Below, one piece after another: positions 35,077-45,744 of a stretch of 64,000 nucleotides of DNA. Origin of the DNA: AC-32 sp963746155 (GTDB taxonomy: Bacteria > Actinomycetota > Thermoleophilia > Gaiellales > Gaiellaceae). The stretch's first letter is position 1. The number at the start of each line of letters is the position of its first letter. Under the pieces are notes generated by a model. That model was not told the origin of the DNA and did no database searches. It worked only from the letters and a program-made list of their open reading frames with translations. Location: NCBI GenBank assembly GCA_963746155.1, contig CAVVAB010000001.1, forward strand, positions 372,001-436,000, read 5' to 3'. The position numbers and the translations under genes are program-made.

Positions 35077-35469
35077 GTGGACGGCTTCGGCTTTGTGCAC
35101 CGGGAGACAATCCGCTTTCGCGACCTCGACGCGATGGGCCACGTCAACAACGCGGTCTACCTGACCTACCTGGAGGCGGCCCGCGTGGCGTTCATGCTCG
35201 AGCACGGCACCGCGTCGAGCTTCGACGACCTCGGGATCATCGTCGCCCGGATCGAGATCGACTTCCGCTCGCCGCTCGGCTTCGAGGGCGAGGTCGAGAT
35301 CGGCGTGCGCCCGGCGCGCTTCGGCACGAAGAGCTTCGACCTCGAGTACGAGCTGCGCGCGGGCGGCCGCCTGGTCGCCGAGGCGAAGAGCGTCTGCGTC
35401 GGGTACGACTACAGCCGGGGGGCAACCGTGCCGATCCCGGATACGTGGAGGGAGAGCCTGGCAGCATGA
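35077..35469 (+). CDS. 4HBT-type acyl-CoA thioesterase
   Basis: 130 residues with a hotdog fold. The family motif FRDLDAMGHVNNAVYLTYLEAARV holds the catalytic Asp and His of YbgC/4HBT enzymes, followed by VARIEIDFRSPLGFEGEVE. It hydrolyses acyl-CoA thioesters; the chain specificity is unknown. GTG at 35077 was chosen from the upstream -10 box; translation can be read further upstream but runs into the divergent gene. Confidence 0.85.
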   Translation: MDGFGFVHRETIRFRDLDAMGHVNNAVYLTYLEAARVAFMLEHGTASSFDDLGIIVARIEIDFRSPLGFEGEVEIGVRPARFGTKSFDLEYELRAGGRLVAEAKSVCVGYDYSRGATVPIPDTWRESLAA

Positions 35470-35488
35470 GACGACGCTCGCGTCGTCT
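35469..35488 (+). terminator. Hairpin at the thioesterase stop
   Basis: A perfect 8-bp stem AGACGACG / CGTCGTCT with a CTCG loop, overlapping the TGA stop and followed by TCCTC. Likely 3' end of the thioesterase transcript. Confidence 0.5.
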
Positions 35489-35494
35489 TCCTCA

Positions 35495-35521
35495 GGCCGA
35501 TCGGGCTCTGCCCGTTCGGCC
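35495..35521 (+). repeat. Hairpin related in shape to the dispersed repeat
   Basis: GGCCGATCGGGC - TCT - GCCCGTTCGGCC: a 12-bp stem with one T-T mismatch and a 3-nt loop, then GTC. It has the same GGCCG...CGGCCGT frame as the repeats at 16218 and 51581 but different inner bases. It could be a diverged third copy. Confidence 0.5.
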
Positions 35522-35566
35522 GTCTGAACTGGCCGGTCGACCCCTTTTTCTTCAGGAGGTTGGCCT

Positions 35567-36844
35567 ATGAGCACGACCACGAACGTCTTCGACCTGCAAC
35601 GCCTGGACAACGGGCTGCGCGTCCTGAGCGCCGACATGCCGCAGGTGCAGTCGGTCACCTGCATGATCATGCTGGCCGCGGGCTCGCGCTACGAGACCGC
35701 CGAGACGAACGGGATCGCCCACTTCGCCGAGCACATGTTCTTCAAGGGAACCGAGCGGCGGCCGACTGCGCGCGAGATCGGCATGGAGGTCGACGGCCTG
35801 GGCGGAGAGTTCAACGCCTTCACGAGCAAGGAGTACACGGGCTACTACGTCAAGTGCGCGGCCGACTACCGCGACCGGGCGCTCGACGTCCTCATCGACA
35901 TGATCCGCAACTCGAAGTTCGATCCCGACGAGATCGAGCGCGAGAAGGGCGTGATCGTCGAGGAGATGAACATGTACTACGACACGCCGCGCGACTTCAT
36001 CGGCGGCGTCTACGAGCGCCTTCTCTACGGCGACCAGCCGCTCGGCTGGGACATCATCGGCAAGAAGGAGACGGTGCGCGCCGCGACGCGCGAGACGTTC
36101 TTCGACTACACGGGCCGCTGGTACAGGCCCGAGCGCATGGTGGTCGGCGTCGCAGGACGCCTCGACGCGGACTACCTCGAGACGATCGAGTCCCTGCTCG
36201 GAGACCTCGAAGCCGGGTCGAACGAGGCCCCGCCGGCGACCGTCCGGAACGGGGGCGGCAACCAGGTGGTCATCCATCACAAGGACTCGGACCAGGCGCA
36301 CCTCTGCCTCGGCGTCCCCAGCTACTCCCTCGACCACCCCGACCGCTGGGCGGTCCAGCTGCTCGCGACCGTGCTCGGCACGGGCATGTCGTCCCGGCTC
36401 TTCACCGAGGTGCGCGAGCGACGCGGCCTCGCCTACTACGTCTACGCGCACAACCAGAGCTACACGGACGCCGGCTCGCTCTACTCGCAGGCGGGCGTGG
36501 ACATCGCGCGGAGCGAGGAAGCAGTCGAGACGATCGTGCGCGAGTTCCGCCGGATCGCCGAGGAGGCCGTCCCCTCCGAGGAGCTCGAGAAGGCGCGGGC
36601 GCTCGCGAAGGGCCGCTTCGTGCTGAGGCTCGAGAACCCGCAGGGGATGATCGTCTACGGCCTCTCGCGCCAGGTGCTCGGCGACGCGGTGCTCGAGCCG
36701 CACGAGGTCGTCGCGGGCCTCGACGCGGTCACCGCCGAGGACGTGCAGCGCGTGGCGCAGGACCTGATCGACGGCAAGGGCATCAACCTCGCCCTGATCG
36801 GGCCATTCGAAGACGCAGCGCCCTTCGAGAAGCTGCTCGCCTAG
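35567..36844 (+). CDS. M16-family zinc metallopeptidase
   Basis: 425 residues, processing-peptidase type. The inverted zinc motif is HFAEHMFFKG (HXXEH) near residue 52, with the distal Glu in EKGVIVEEMNMYYDTP. The C-terminal half has the inactive-domain motif ERRGLAYYVYA. Such proteins degrade or process peptides in the cytoplasm. An AGGAGG ribosome site lies 8 nt before the ATG, unlike its leaderless neighbours. Confidence 0.92.
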   Translation: MSTTTNVFDLQRLDNGLRVLSADMPQVQSVTCMIMLAAGSRYETAETNGIAHFAEHMFFKGTERRPTAREIGMEVDGLGGEFNAFTSKEYTGYYVKCAADYRDRALDVLIDMIRNSKFDPDEIEREKGVIVEEMNMYYDTPRDFIGGVYERLLYGDQPLGWDIIGKKETVRAATRETFFDYTGRWYRPERMVVGVAGRLDADYLETIESLLGDLEAGSNEAPPATVRNGGGNQVVIHHKDSDQAHLCLGVPSYSLDHPDRWAVQLLATVLGTGMSSRLFTEVRERRGLAYYVYAHNQSYTDAGSLYSQAGVDIARSEEAVETIVREFRRIAEEAVPSEELEKARALAKGRFVLRLENPQGMIVYGLSRQVLGDAVLEPHEVVAGLDAVTAEDVQRVAQDLIDGKGINLALIGPFEDAAPFEKLLA

Positions 36845-36855
36845 GACCTAGGGGC

Positions 36856-37314
36856 TCACGGCAGGGTCGCGAGGTCCCGGTCGAGCATCTCCCGATCCTC
36901 CTCGTCCTCGATCCGGTCTCCGAGCTCCCGCGCCAGGGCGGCGAACCGCTCCGACTCGGCGGAGTTTCCCGCGACGCCGTAGGCGCGGGCGAGCGCCTCG
37001 TAGGCGAACGGCAGGTCCCAGTCCTCGAGCTCGTCCGGGTTGTTCTCGCAGTAGGCGAGGCAGCGGCCCGCGTGGTGAAGGGCGGGCTCGGGCCGCCCGA
37101 GCACCGAGTACACGCGGGAGATCTGCCATTCGCCGCGCGCGATGTTGGCCGCCGTACCGACCTTCGACCAGTGGTGGCATGACGCGTGCGTCGCGTTGAC
37201 CATCTCGTCGTCCTGCTCGGGCGTCCGCTCGGCCCGCTCGAGCAGCGTCCACACGTGGTTGAAGAGATCGACCGCAAGCTTGCGCTCCTGCTCGTGCGTC
37301 AGCTCCTCGGGCAT
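36856..37314 (-). CDS. Uncharacterised helical protein
   Basis: 152 residues, all-helical by appearance. Contains ATHASCHHWSKVGTAANIARGEW and later AYEALARAYGVAGNSAESER, which looks like one or two TPR-like helix pairs. ATG 37314 is 10 nt after the acs stop, so it may be in the acs operon; TAGCAT at 37321-37326 also lies 6 nt before the start. I do not recognise the family. Confidence 0.7.
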   Translation of the reverse strand: MPEELTHEQERKLAVDLFNHVWTLLERAERTPEQDDEMVNATHASCHHWSKVGTAANIARGEWQISRVYSVLGRPEPALHHAGRCLAYCENNPDELEDWDLPFAYEALARAYGVAGNSAESERFAALARELGDRIEDEEDREMLDRDLATLP

Positions 37315-37323
37315 ACGCGGATG

Positions 37324-39278
<1,955 letters not shown>

Positions 39279-39279
<1 letters not shown>

Positions 39280-40416
39280 TACGGAGCTAGGTCGTACGGG
39301 TACTCGGTGAGAACTTCTGGGCCGTCTTCGGTCACGAGGACGAGGTCCTCGAGCCGGCAGCCCCCGTAGCCGTGGCGGTAGAGGCCGGGCTCGACCGCGA
39401 TCACGTCGCCGGCCACAAGCTCGCCCGGAGCGCGTCCGAGCCACGGTTCCTCGTGGACCTCGAGGCCCACGCCGTGGCCGAGCGAGTGGTAGAAGCCGTC
39501 CCTGAGCACTTCGCCCGGCTGCTTCGAGAGAAGCGTCGGGTAGCCGGCGTCCTCGAACACCTCGCAGCTGATCTTGTGCAGCTCGCTGCCGCGGATGCCG
39601 GGCTTGACGGCCGCGACGGAGCGCTCGAGCGCCTCGCGGCAGAGCCGGTGGAACTCGACGAGATCGTCGGCGGGCTCACCCGCGACGAAGACGCGGGTCA
39701 TGTCGGCGAAGCAGCCCGACTCGCGGTCGCGCGGGAAGAGATCGAGGCAGACGGGCTCTCCGGGCGCGATCGGCCCGGAGCCCATGTCGTGGCCGACGGC
39801 CGTCTGCGCCCCGTGCGAGACGATGAACTCGTCCGCAAACGCGCCGTTGGCGGTGAACGCCCGCTCGACCGCGGGCTTCAGCACGCTCGCAGGTCAGCGG
39901 CTCGCCGTCGAGCATCAGCGTGCCGTTCTTGCGGTCGGCCGCGCGCAGAAGCTCGCGAGCCGCGGTCATCCCGGCCTCGGCCGCGCGCTGGGCGCGCCGG
40001 ATGCCGGCCAGCTCGGCGTCGTTCTTCACGCGCCGCCGCTCGACGAAGCGGCGATGGTCGGCGGTCACGGTGATCCCGTTCGAGCGCAGGTGGTCGGCGA
40101 GCCCGAGCGGGAACGTCGTCGGAACCACGGCGTCCTCGAGGCCGAAGTGCCTCGACGCGCGCAGCACGATCTCGAGCTCGATCTCCTCGCGATCGAGGCC
40201 CTTGGCGAACAGCTCGTCGACCCCGAACTCCTCCGGCGGGAGGACCTTGAGATCGGGAGCGACCGCGGTGATCCGGTCGATCTCGAACGAGCTCACGACC
40301 GCGTTCCTGTCGCCGTTGCGCTCCATGTAGAGGAACGGATCCGGGATCGCGACGGGCACCTCGTGCCGCATCTCGGGTGAGCGAAGCGAGTCTGCGTAGA
40401 TCAAGAGGTCTGACAC
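39279..40416 (-). CDS. pepP: Xaa-Pro aminopeptidase, M24 family (frameshifted)
   Basis: About 378 residues. The N-terminal domain (to about residue 140) is creatinase-like; the C-terminal pita-bread domain has metal ligands in CLDLFPRDRESGCFADMTRVF (Asp pair), FYHSLGHGVGLEVHEEPWLG (His) and VIAVEPGLY (Glu). A +1 shift lies near 39888, at the start of the catalytic domain. GTG at 40416 was chosen. It cleaves N-terminal residues before proline. It precedes acs with a one-base overlap and so shares its transcript. Confidence 0.87.
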
Positions 40417-40436
40417 GGCGAAGGTGATCGTACATC

Positions 40437-40442
40437 TAGACT
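40437..40442 (+). promoter_or_regulatory. Probable -10 box of the amidohydrolase/molybdoenzyme operon
   Basis: TAGACT 7 nt before the ATG at 40450. Leaderless pattern; it would drive the whole 40450-46409 cluster. Confidence 0.5.
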
Positions 40443-40449
40443 CGAACAC

Positions 40450-41601
40450 ATGGAAGACGTGCTCGAACGGGCACAGTCCCTGATCGCGAGCTACGACGAG
40501 GAGCTCGCGCGGGAGCTGCCCGAGGGCACGGAGATCTTCGACGCGCACGTGCATCTCGGGCACGACATCGACGGAATGGTCGGCGGCTACGACGACCTCG
40601 GGCGGATCAACGACCGCTACGGGATCTCCCGCTGCTTCATGTTCTGCATGGACGAGCCCGACCGTCATCCCGCCTTCCGCCAGGCGAACAACCGCACGCT
40701 CGACCACGCCGGGCGGTCGGAGGGCCGGCTCGTCCCCTTCGTGCGGCTCGATCTCGCCGAGGAGCCTGTCGAAGAGGCGACCCGCTGCATCGACCTCGGC
40801 GCGCGCGGGATCAAGCTCCACCCACGCGCGCAGCGCTTCCTGCTCAACGACGAGCGGCTGGCGCCGGTGTTCTCGCTCGCCGCCGAGCGGCGCGTGCCGA
40901 TCCTCATCCACGGCGGCCGCGGGCTTCCGCCGATCGCGGACCACCTCGCGCGGCTCGTCGACAGATACCCCGACGCGCAGCTGATCATCGCCCACGCGGG
41001 GATCGCCGACCTCGCGGAGCTGGCCGACCGCTTCGGCGGCAAGGCCGGGGTCTTCTTCGACACCTCGGTCTGGAGCCCGATCGACCTGCTCAGCCTGTTC
41101 CACCTCGTCTCGTCGGAGCAGGTGGTCTACGCGTCCGACTACCCCTACGGCCAGCAGCCGAGCTCACTGCTGATCGCGGTCAAGACGGCAAGGCTCGCGG
41201 GTTTCGACGAGGACGCGGTGCGCGCCATGCTCGTGGGCAACGCGACCCGGATCGCCGAAGGGGAGCCGCCGCTCGAACCGAGCCCGCCGCGCGGAGGCGG
41301 GACGTTCTCGCAGCCGATGGCCTTCGCGCGCATCCACCAGTACCTGTCGATGGCGACGCCGCTCCTCTGGACGCGCCAGGCTGACACGATCGGCGTGCTC
41401 GGGCTCGCACTCAACGCCTGCGCCGACCGCGACGGGCACCTCGAGGAGCGCGAGCGCATCCGCGATCTCCTGACCGCGGCGCGCGACCTCTGGCGCTCGC
41501 TCCCCGAGCTCGACGACGAGGCCGAGCAGCGCATCGTCAGCCGCACGACCTTCCGGCTCGTCCACCTCGCGGACATCCTGGCGGTGACAACCGGTGCTTG
41601 A
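40450..41601 (+). CDS. Amidohydrolase_2-type TIM-barrel hydrolase
   Basis: 383 residues. Metal-site motifs: FDAHVHLGHD at the first strand, GIKLHPRA, LIHGG, IIAHAG and YASDYPYG (final Asp). The last ~110 residues after GEPPLEPS form an extension not usual in the family. It starts the operon of the molybdoenzyme and its end overlaps the [2Fe-2S] subunit start by 8 nt. Its substrate is probably related to that of the oxidase. The reaction cannot be fixed from sequence. Confidence 0.83.
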   Translation: MEDVLERAQSLIASYDEELARELPEGTEIFDAHVHLGHDIDGMVGGYDDLGRINDRYGISRCFMFCMDEPDRHPAFRQANNRTLDHAGRSEGRLVPFVRLDLAEEPVEEATRCIDLGARGIKLHPRAQRFLLNDERLAPVFSLAAERRVPILIHGGRGLPPIADHLARLVDRYPDAQLIIAHAGIADLAELADRFGGKAGVFFDTSVWSPIDLLSLFHLVSSEQVVYASDYPYGQQPSSLLIAVKTARLAGFDEDAVRAMLVGNATRIAEGEPPLEPSPPRGGGTFSQPMAFARIHQYLSMATPLLWTRQADTIGVLGLALNACADRDGHLEERERIRDLLTAARDLWRSLPELDDEAEQRIVSRTTFRLVHLADILAVTTGA

Positions 41602-42064
41602 GCTCGTGGTGAACGGCGACCGCTACAAGGTCGATGTACCGGTCGAGCGGACCCTCGCGGAGACGCTGCGCGCCGACCTCGGCCTGACCGGGACGAAGGT
41701 CGCCTGCGGCGAGGGCCACTGCGGCGCCTGCACGGTCCAGCTCGACGGCGTTCCCGTGCTCTCCTGCATCACGCTCGTGCACACGGTGGGCACACGCGAG
41801 GTGACAACGATCGAGGGCCTGCGCGACCATCCGCTCGTCGATGCCTTCGTGCGCGCGGACGCGCTCCAGTGCGGCTTCTGCACTCCGGGGCAGATCGTCT
41901 CGGCCGCGGCGCTCGTCGCCGCCGAGCCGAAGCCGACGCCCGAACGGGTGCGGCACGCGATGGCGGGCAACCTGTGCCGCTGCGGCACCTACCCGCGAAT
42001 CGAGGAGGCGGTGCTCACATACGGTGGCCAAGCGCTGGATAGCGAGAGCGGAGGGACGAAATGA
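41594..42064 (+). CDS. [2Fe-2S] subunit of a xanthine-oxidase-family molybdoenzyme
   Basis: 156 residues. The first plant-type cluster is bound by CGEGHCGACTVQLDGVPVLSC; the second by CGFCTPG and CRCGTYPRI. This is the electron-transfer subunit (PaoA/YagT, CoxS, HcrC type). GTG start. The stop overlaps an ATG at 42061 (ATGA) leading to the large subunit. Confidence 0.93.
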   Translation: MLELVVNGDRYKVDVPVERTLAETLRADLGLTGTKVACGEGHCGACTVQLDGVPVLSCITLVHTVGTREVTTIEGLRDHPLVDAFVRADALQCGFCTPGQIVSAAALVAAEPKPTPERVRHAMAGNLCRCGTYPRIEEAVLTYGGQALDSESGGTK

Positions 42065-42102
42065 CCGGCAGATTCATCACTTCGGCGAAGCTGGACGCGT
42101 AG
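42061..42102 (+). other. 13-codon mini-ORF in frame with the large subunit, ended by TAG
   Basis: ATG at 42061 overlaps the stop of the [2Fe-2S] subunit and reads MTGRFITSAKLDA, then TAG at 42100-42102, exactly in frame with the large subunit that restarts at GTG 42106. Either a nonsense change near the true N-terminus or a coupling mini-ORF for reinitiation. Confidence 0.6.
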
Positions 42103-42105
42103 CGT

Positions 42106-44370
42106 GTGGCAAGGCTGATCCGCACGGAGAAAGAGGTCGAGGGCCGCTACACCGAGCAGTGGGTGGTGGTCGAGGACGAGGCCGCGCTCGAGCAGTGGCC
42201 GGCCGGTCCGGGGGTCGTCGTCGGGCGGCCGGAGCCGCGCACGGACGGCTACGAGCGCGCCCGCGGCCAGGCCGTCTACACCGCCGACCTCGCGCTCCCG
42301 GGGATGCTCCACGCCGCGGTCCTGCGCAGCCCCTTCGCGCGCGCGCGCGTGAACAGGCTGGATCTGACGCAGGCCCGCGAGGCCGACGGCGTCCGGGGCG
42401 TGGTCGGCCCGGACGACTGCCACGTGCTCTCGCTCGAGCCGAGCTTCCACGGAGCTCCGGTCGCCGCGGTCGCGGCGGAGACGCCCGAGGAGGCCCAGGC
42501 CGCGCTCGAGCTGATCGAGGTCGAGTGGGAGGAGCTCGAGCCGCTCCTCGACCCCGAGGAAGCCGTCAAGCAGGAGTCGCTGATCGAGGAGCCGCGCAGC
42601 TACGAGCGCGGCGACCCCAATGCCGCCTTCGCCGCGGCCGACGTCGTCGTCGAGGCCGAGTACCGGACGCAGACCGTCCTCCACAACGCGTTCGAGACCC
42701 ATCAGACGGTGTGCCGCTGGATGGGTGACACGCTCGAGGTCTACATCTCGACGCAGTACATCTGGGGCGTCCGCGACGCGGTCGCCGAGCAGCTCGAGCT
42801 ACCGCCCGACCGCGTGCGGGTCGTCTGCAACTTCATGGGCGGCGGCTTCGGCGCGAAGAACGGGCCCGGGGACCAGACCTTCGTTGCGATCGCGCTCGCC
42901 ACTTCGACCGGCCGGCCGGTCCGCTGCGCGCTTTCCCGGCGCGAGGAGAACCTCGCCACCGGCAACCGCAACGCAACCATCCAGCGACTCCGCGCGGGCG
43001 CGCGGTCGGACGGCACGCTCGTCGCGCTCGAGGGCGAATTCATCAACGCGATCGGCTGGCGGGGTTTCGCGAGCCCCACCTACGGGCCGATGGAGATGCT
43101 CTACGCGTGCGAGAACGTCCGTACGATGACGTACTCGACGAAGTTGAACCTCCCGCCGAACGCGGCTTTCCGCGCTCCCGGGTTCGTCGAGGGCACGTTC
43201 GGGCTCGAGTGCCTGCTCGACGAGCTCGCCGCGAGGCTCGAGATCGATCCGCTCGAGCTCCGGAGCCTGAACCACGCAGACGTCGACGTCGTGGACGGCC
43301 AGCCGTACTCGTCCAAGCGGCTGCGCGAGTGCTACGAGCGGGCCGAGCCGCAATGGGCGCGCCGCGAGGAGGTGCGGGCCCGCTCTGAGGGACCGTGGCG
43401 CCGCGGGGTCGGGCTCGCGAGCCAGATCTGGTACGGCGGCGGCGGCCCGCCCTCGTATGCGTGGGTGCGCGTCGGCTCGGACGGGCGCGCGACCGTCGTC
43501 ACGGCGATGCAGGACATCGGCACGGGCACGCGCACCGCGATGGCGCAGATCGCCGCCGAGGAGCTCGGCCTCCCGATGGACCGCGTGAGGGTCGAGCTCG
43601 GCGACTCGGCGCGCGGGCCGTACGCGTCGATCTCGGCCGGCTCGTCGACGACGCCTTCCATGGGCCCGGCCGTGCGGGCCGCCGCCGCGGACGCGGCGAA
43701 GCAGATCCGCGAGATCGCGGCCCAGCGGTTCGAGGTCGACGAGGACGGGATCACGCTGATGGGCGGCAAGGTCATCTCGGCCGAGGGCGAGTCGTGGGAG
43801 ATCGAGGAGCTCACGGGCCTGCTCGAGGACGCGCAGATCCTCGGCAAGGGTGCGCGCGGGCCGAACCCGACCGGCATGCGCGTGCTGACCTTCGGCGTCC
43901 AGGTCGCGGACGTCGCGATCGACGTCGAGACCGGCGAGGTCCGGGTCGAGCGCATCGTGGCGATCCACGACGTCGGCCGCGTGATCAACCCGCTCGGAGC
44001 GCGCAGCCAGGTCGAGGGCGGGATCATCCAGGGCGTCGGGCACACGCTCTCCGAGGAGCGGCTGGTCGACCCGGCGACCGGGACGATCCTCACGCAGACG
44101 CTCGACGCGTACAGGCTGCCGACGATCGCCGACGTTCCCGAGATCGTGGTCGACCTGCTCGACATCCCCGACGAGCACCTGACGAACCTCGGCTCGAAGG
44201 GGCTCGGAGAGCCGCCGATCGTCCCGACCGCCGCGGCGATCGTCAACGCGATCCGCGACGCGACCGGGGCGGACGTGCGGTCGCTTCCGGTCACGCGCGA
44301 GGAGATGCTCAGGGCCCTGCGTGAGGCGAGCGAGCGCGAGCGGAAGTCCGTTGAAGCTGCTCCGGCCTGA
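42106..44370 (+). CDS. Molybdopterin-binding large subunit, xanthine-oxidase family (Pao/YagR-like)
   Basis: 754 residues. It carries the Mo cofactor and the substrate site for hydroxylation of an aldehyde or heterocycle. Seen: CNFMGGGFGAKNGPGDQTF (cofactor binding), NAAFRAPGFVEGTFGLE (substrate-side Arg), MQDIGTGTRTAMAQIAAEEL, ISAGSSTT and the catalytic Glu in GSKGLGEPP. The FRAPG loop is not the Cys-containing loop of CO dehydrogenase. GTG at 42106 is the first start after an in-frame TAG at 42100. The FAD subunit follows with overlap. Confidence 0.88.
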   Translation: MARLIRTEKEVEGRYTEQWVVVEDEAALEQWPAGPGVVVGRPEPRTDGYERARGQAVYTADLALPGMLHAAVLRSPFARARVNRLDLTQAREADGVRGVVGPDDCHVLSLEPSFHGAPVAAVAAETPEEAQAALELIEVEWEELEPLLDPEEAVKQESLIEEPRSYERGDPNAAFAAADVVVEAEYRTQTVLHNAFETHQTVCRWMGDTLEVYISTQYIWGVRDAVAEQLELPPDRVRVVCNFMGGGFGAKNGPGDQTFVAIALATSTGRPVRCALSRREENLATGNRNATIQRLRAGARSDGTLVALEGEFINAIGWRGFASPTYGPMEMLYACENVRTMTYSTKLNLPPNAAFRAPGFVEGTFGLECLLDELAARLEIDPLELRSLNHADVDVVDGQPYSSKRLRECYERAEPQWARREEVRARSEGPWRRGVGLASQIWYGGGGPPSYAWVRVGSDGRATVVTAMQDIGTGTRTAMAQIAAEELGLPMDRVRVELGDSARGPYASISAGSSTTPSMGPAVRAAAADAAKQIREIAAQRFEVDEDGITLMGGKVISAEGESWEIEELTGLLEDAQILGKGARGPNPTGMRVLTFGVQVADVAIDVETGEVRVERIVAIHDVGRVINPLGARSQVEGGIIQGVGHTLSEERLVDPATGTILTQTLDAYRLPTIADVPEIVVDLLDIPDEHLTNLGSKGLGEPPIVPTAAAIVNAIRDATGADVRSLPVTREEMLRALREASERERKSVEAAPA

Positions 44371-45193
44371 GTCGGTCGAGGCCGCTGCGGCCTCGCTCGG
44401 CAACGGCTCGATCGCCCTCGCCGGTGGAACGGAGGTCGTGCCGCTCCTCCGCGACCGGCTCGTCCAGGCGGACACGCTCGTCGAGCTGCGTGGGGTGCTC
44501 CCGCGCGGAATCCACGACGGCGGTACGCGGATCGGCGCGGGCACGACCCTCGCCGAGCTCGAGGCCGATCTCGAGATCCCGCAGGCGCTCAGGGAGGCGT
44601 GCTCGCTGTCGGCGTCGCCACAGCTCCGCTCGATGGGCACGATCGGCGGCAACCTCCTGCAGGCGACGCGCTGCTGGTACTGGCGGCTCGACTTCCCCTG
44701 CTTCCTGCACGGTGGCGACCGCTGCCACGCGCGCGAGGGCTCGCACCGCGAGCACGCGATCTTCGGGAACGAGCGCTGCGCCTCCGCTCATCCGTCCGAC
44801 CCGGCCGCGGCCCTGCTCGCGCTCGGCGCGAGGCTCCGCACCGACCGGCGAGAGCTCGCCCTGGACGACCTCTACCGGCTACCGACCGACGCCCAGCGCA
44901 ACGTCACGACGCTCGAAGCCGGGGAGCTGATCCTCGAGCTCGAGCTCGAGCAGCCTGAGGCGAGCACCTACCTCAAGGCGATGGACCGCGCGCGCTGGTC
45001 GTTCCCGCTCGTCGGCGTGGCCGCTGCACGTTTCGGCGACGCCGTCCAGCTTGCGCTCTCGGGAGTGGCGCCGATCCCGTGGCGCCTCGAGTCCGAGGCG
45101 GACCTCGACCGCGCAACGCCGCTCGAGGGGACCGCGTACAAGCTCGAGCTGGCCCGCGTGCTCGTACGCCGGGCGCTCGACGCGATCGCCTAG
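44351..45193 (+). CDS. FAD-binding subunit with an extra Fe-S cluster motif (PaoB/YagS-like)
   Basis: 280 residues. FAD contacts: ALAGGTEVVPLLRD near residue 25 and SPQLRSMGTIGGNLLQ near residue 95. Immediately after come four cysteines in RCWYWR, FPCFL, DRCHA and NERCAS, the pattern that binds the additional [4Fe-4S] cluster in E. coli PaoB. TTG at 44351 overlaps the large subunit and gives the expected KLLRPESVEAAA start. Confidence 0.87.
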   Translation: MKLLRPESVEAAAASLGNGSIALAGGTEVVPLLRDRLVQADTLVELRGVLPRGIHDGGTRIGAGTTLAELEADLEIPQALREACSLSASPQLRSMGTIGGNLLQATRCWYWRLDFPCFLHGGDRCHAREGSHREHAIFGNERCASAHPSDPAAALLALGARLRTDRRELALDDLYRLPTDAQRNVTTLEAGELILELELEQPEASTYLKAMDRARWSFPLVGVAAARFGDAVQLALSGVAPIPWRLESEADLDRATPLEGTAYKLELARVLVRRALDAIA

Positions 45194-45195
45194 GC

Positions 45196-45744
45196 GTGGC
45201 CGCAGGCGAAGCCTGGGCGGTCGTCCTCGCGGCCGGGGCGTCGAGCCGGTTCGGCTCGCCGAAGCAGCGGCTGCTCCTCGAGCCGGTACTGGAGCGCGTT
45301 CGGGAGAGCTCCGTGGACGGCGTGATCGTCGTGCTCGGGGCACACGAAGTCGAGATTTCGGCGCAGACCGTCCACTGCCCCGAGTGGGAGCGCGGTCCCG
45401 GCGCGTCGCTTCGCTGCGGTCTCGAGGCGCTCCCGCCCCAGGCAGAGGCCGCGATCGTCGTCCTCGGTGACGGCCCTGACCTGAGCCCGCAAGCGGTCGA
45501 CCGCGTGATCGACGTCTGGCGAGCGCAGCGGGCGGATGCGGTCGCCGCCACGTACGACGGCGTCAGGCTCCACCCCGTGCTGCTCGCGCGCGAGGCGTGG
45601 AGCCGCATTCCGGACGAGGGCGCACGGACGATCGATGCCGTCCTCGTGCCCTGCGACGATCTGGGACCTCCAGGAGACGTCGACTATGCCGATGAGGTCC
45701 CGGAGAGCCTGAGGCCAACGCGATGGAGCTCGCCAGACCCCTAG
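45196..45744 (+). CDS. MobA/MocA-like molybdenum-cofactor nucleotidyltransferase
   Basis: 182 residues. N-terminal AVVLAAGASSRFGSPKQRLL is the NTP-binding signature of MobA/MocA and IspD-type enzymes; VVLGDGPDLSPQ gives the metal-binding Asp region, and VRLHPVLL the substrate loop. Placed directly after a xanthine-oxidase-family operon, it most likely makes the cytosine (MCD) or guanine form of the molybdenum cofactor for it. Starts 2 nt after the FAD-subunit stop. Confidence 0.82.
   Translation: MAAGEAWAVVLAAGASSRFGSPKQRLLLEPVLERVRESSVDGVIVVLGAHEVEISAQTVHCPEWERGPGASLRCGLEALPPQAEAAIVVLGDGPDLSPQAVDRVIDVWRAQRADAVAATYDGVRLHPVLLAREAWSRIPDEGARTIDAVLVPCDDLGPPGDVDYADEVPESLRPTRWSSPDP

Noticed and set aside
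42106..44370. Aerobic CO dehydrogenase large subunit (CoxL)
   Set aside because: The active-site loop reads FRAPG, without the CoxL cysteine; the FAD subunit has the PaoB-type cysteine insertion.
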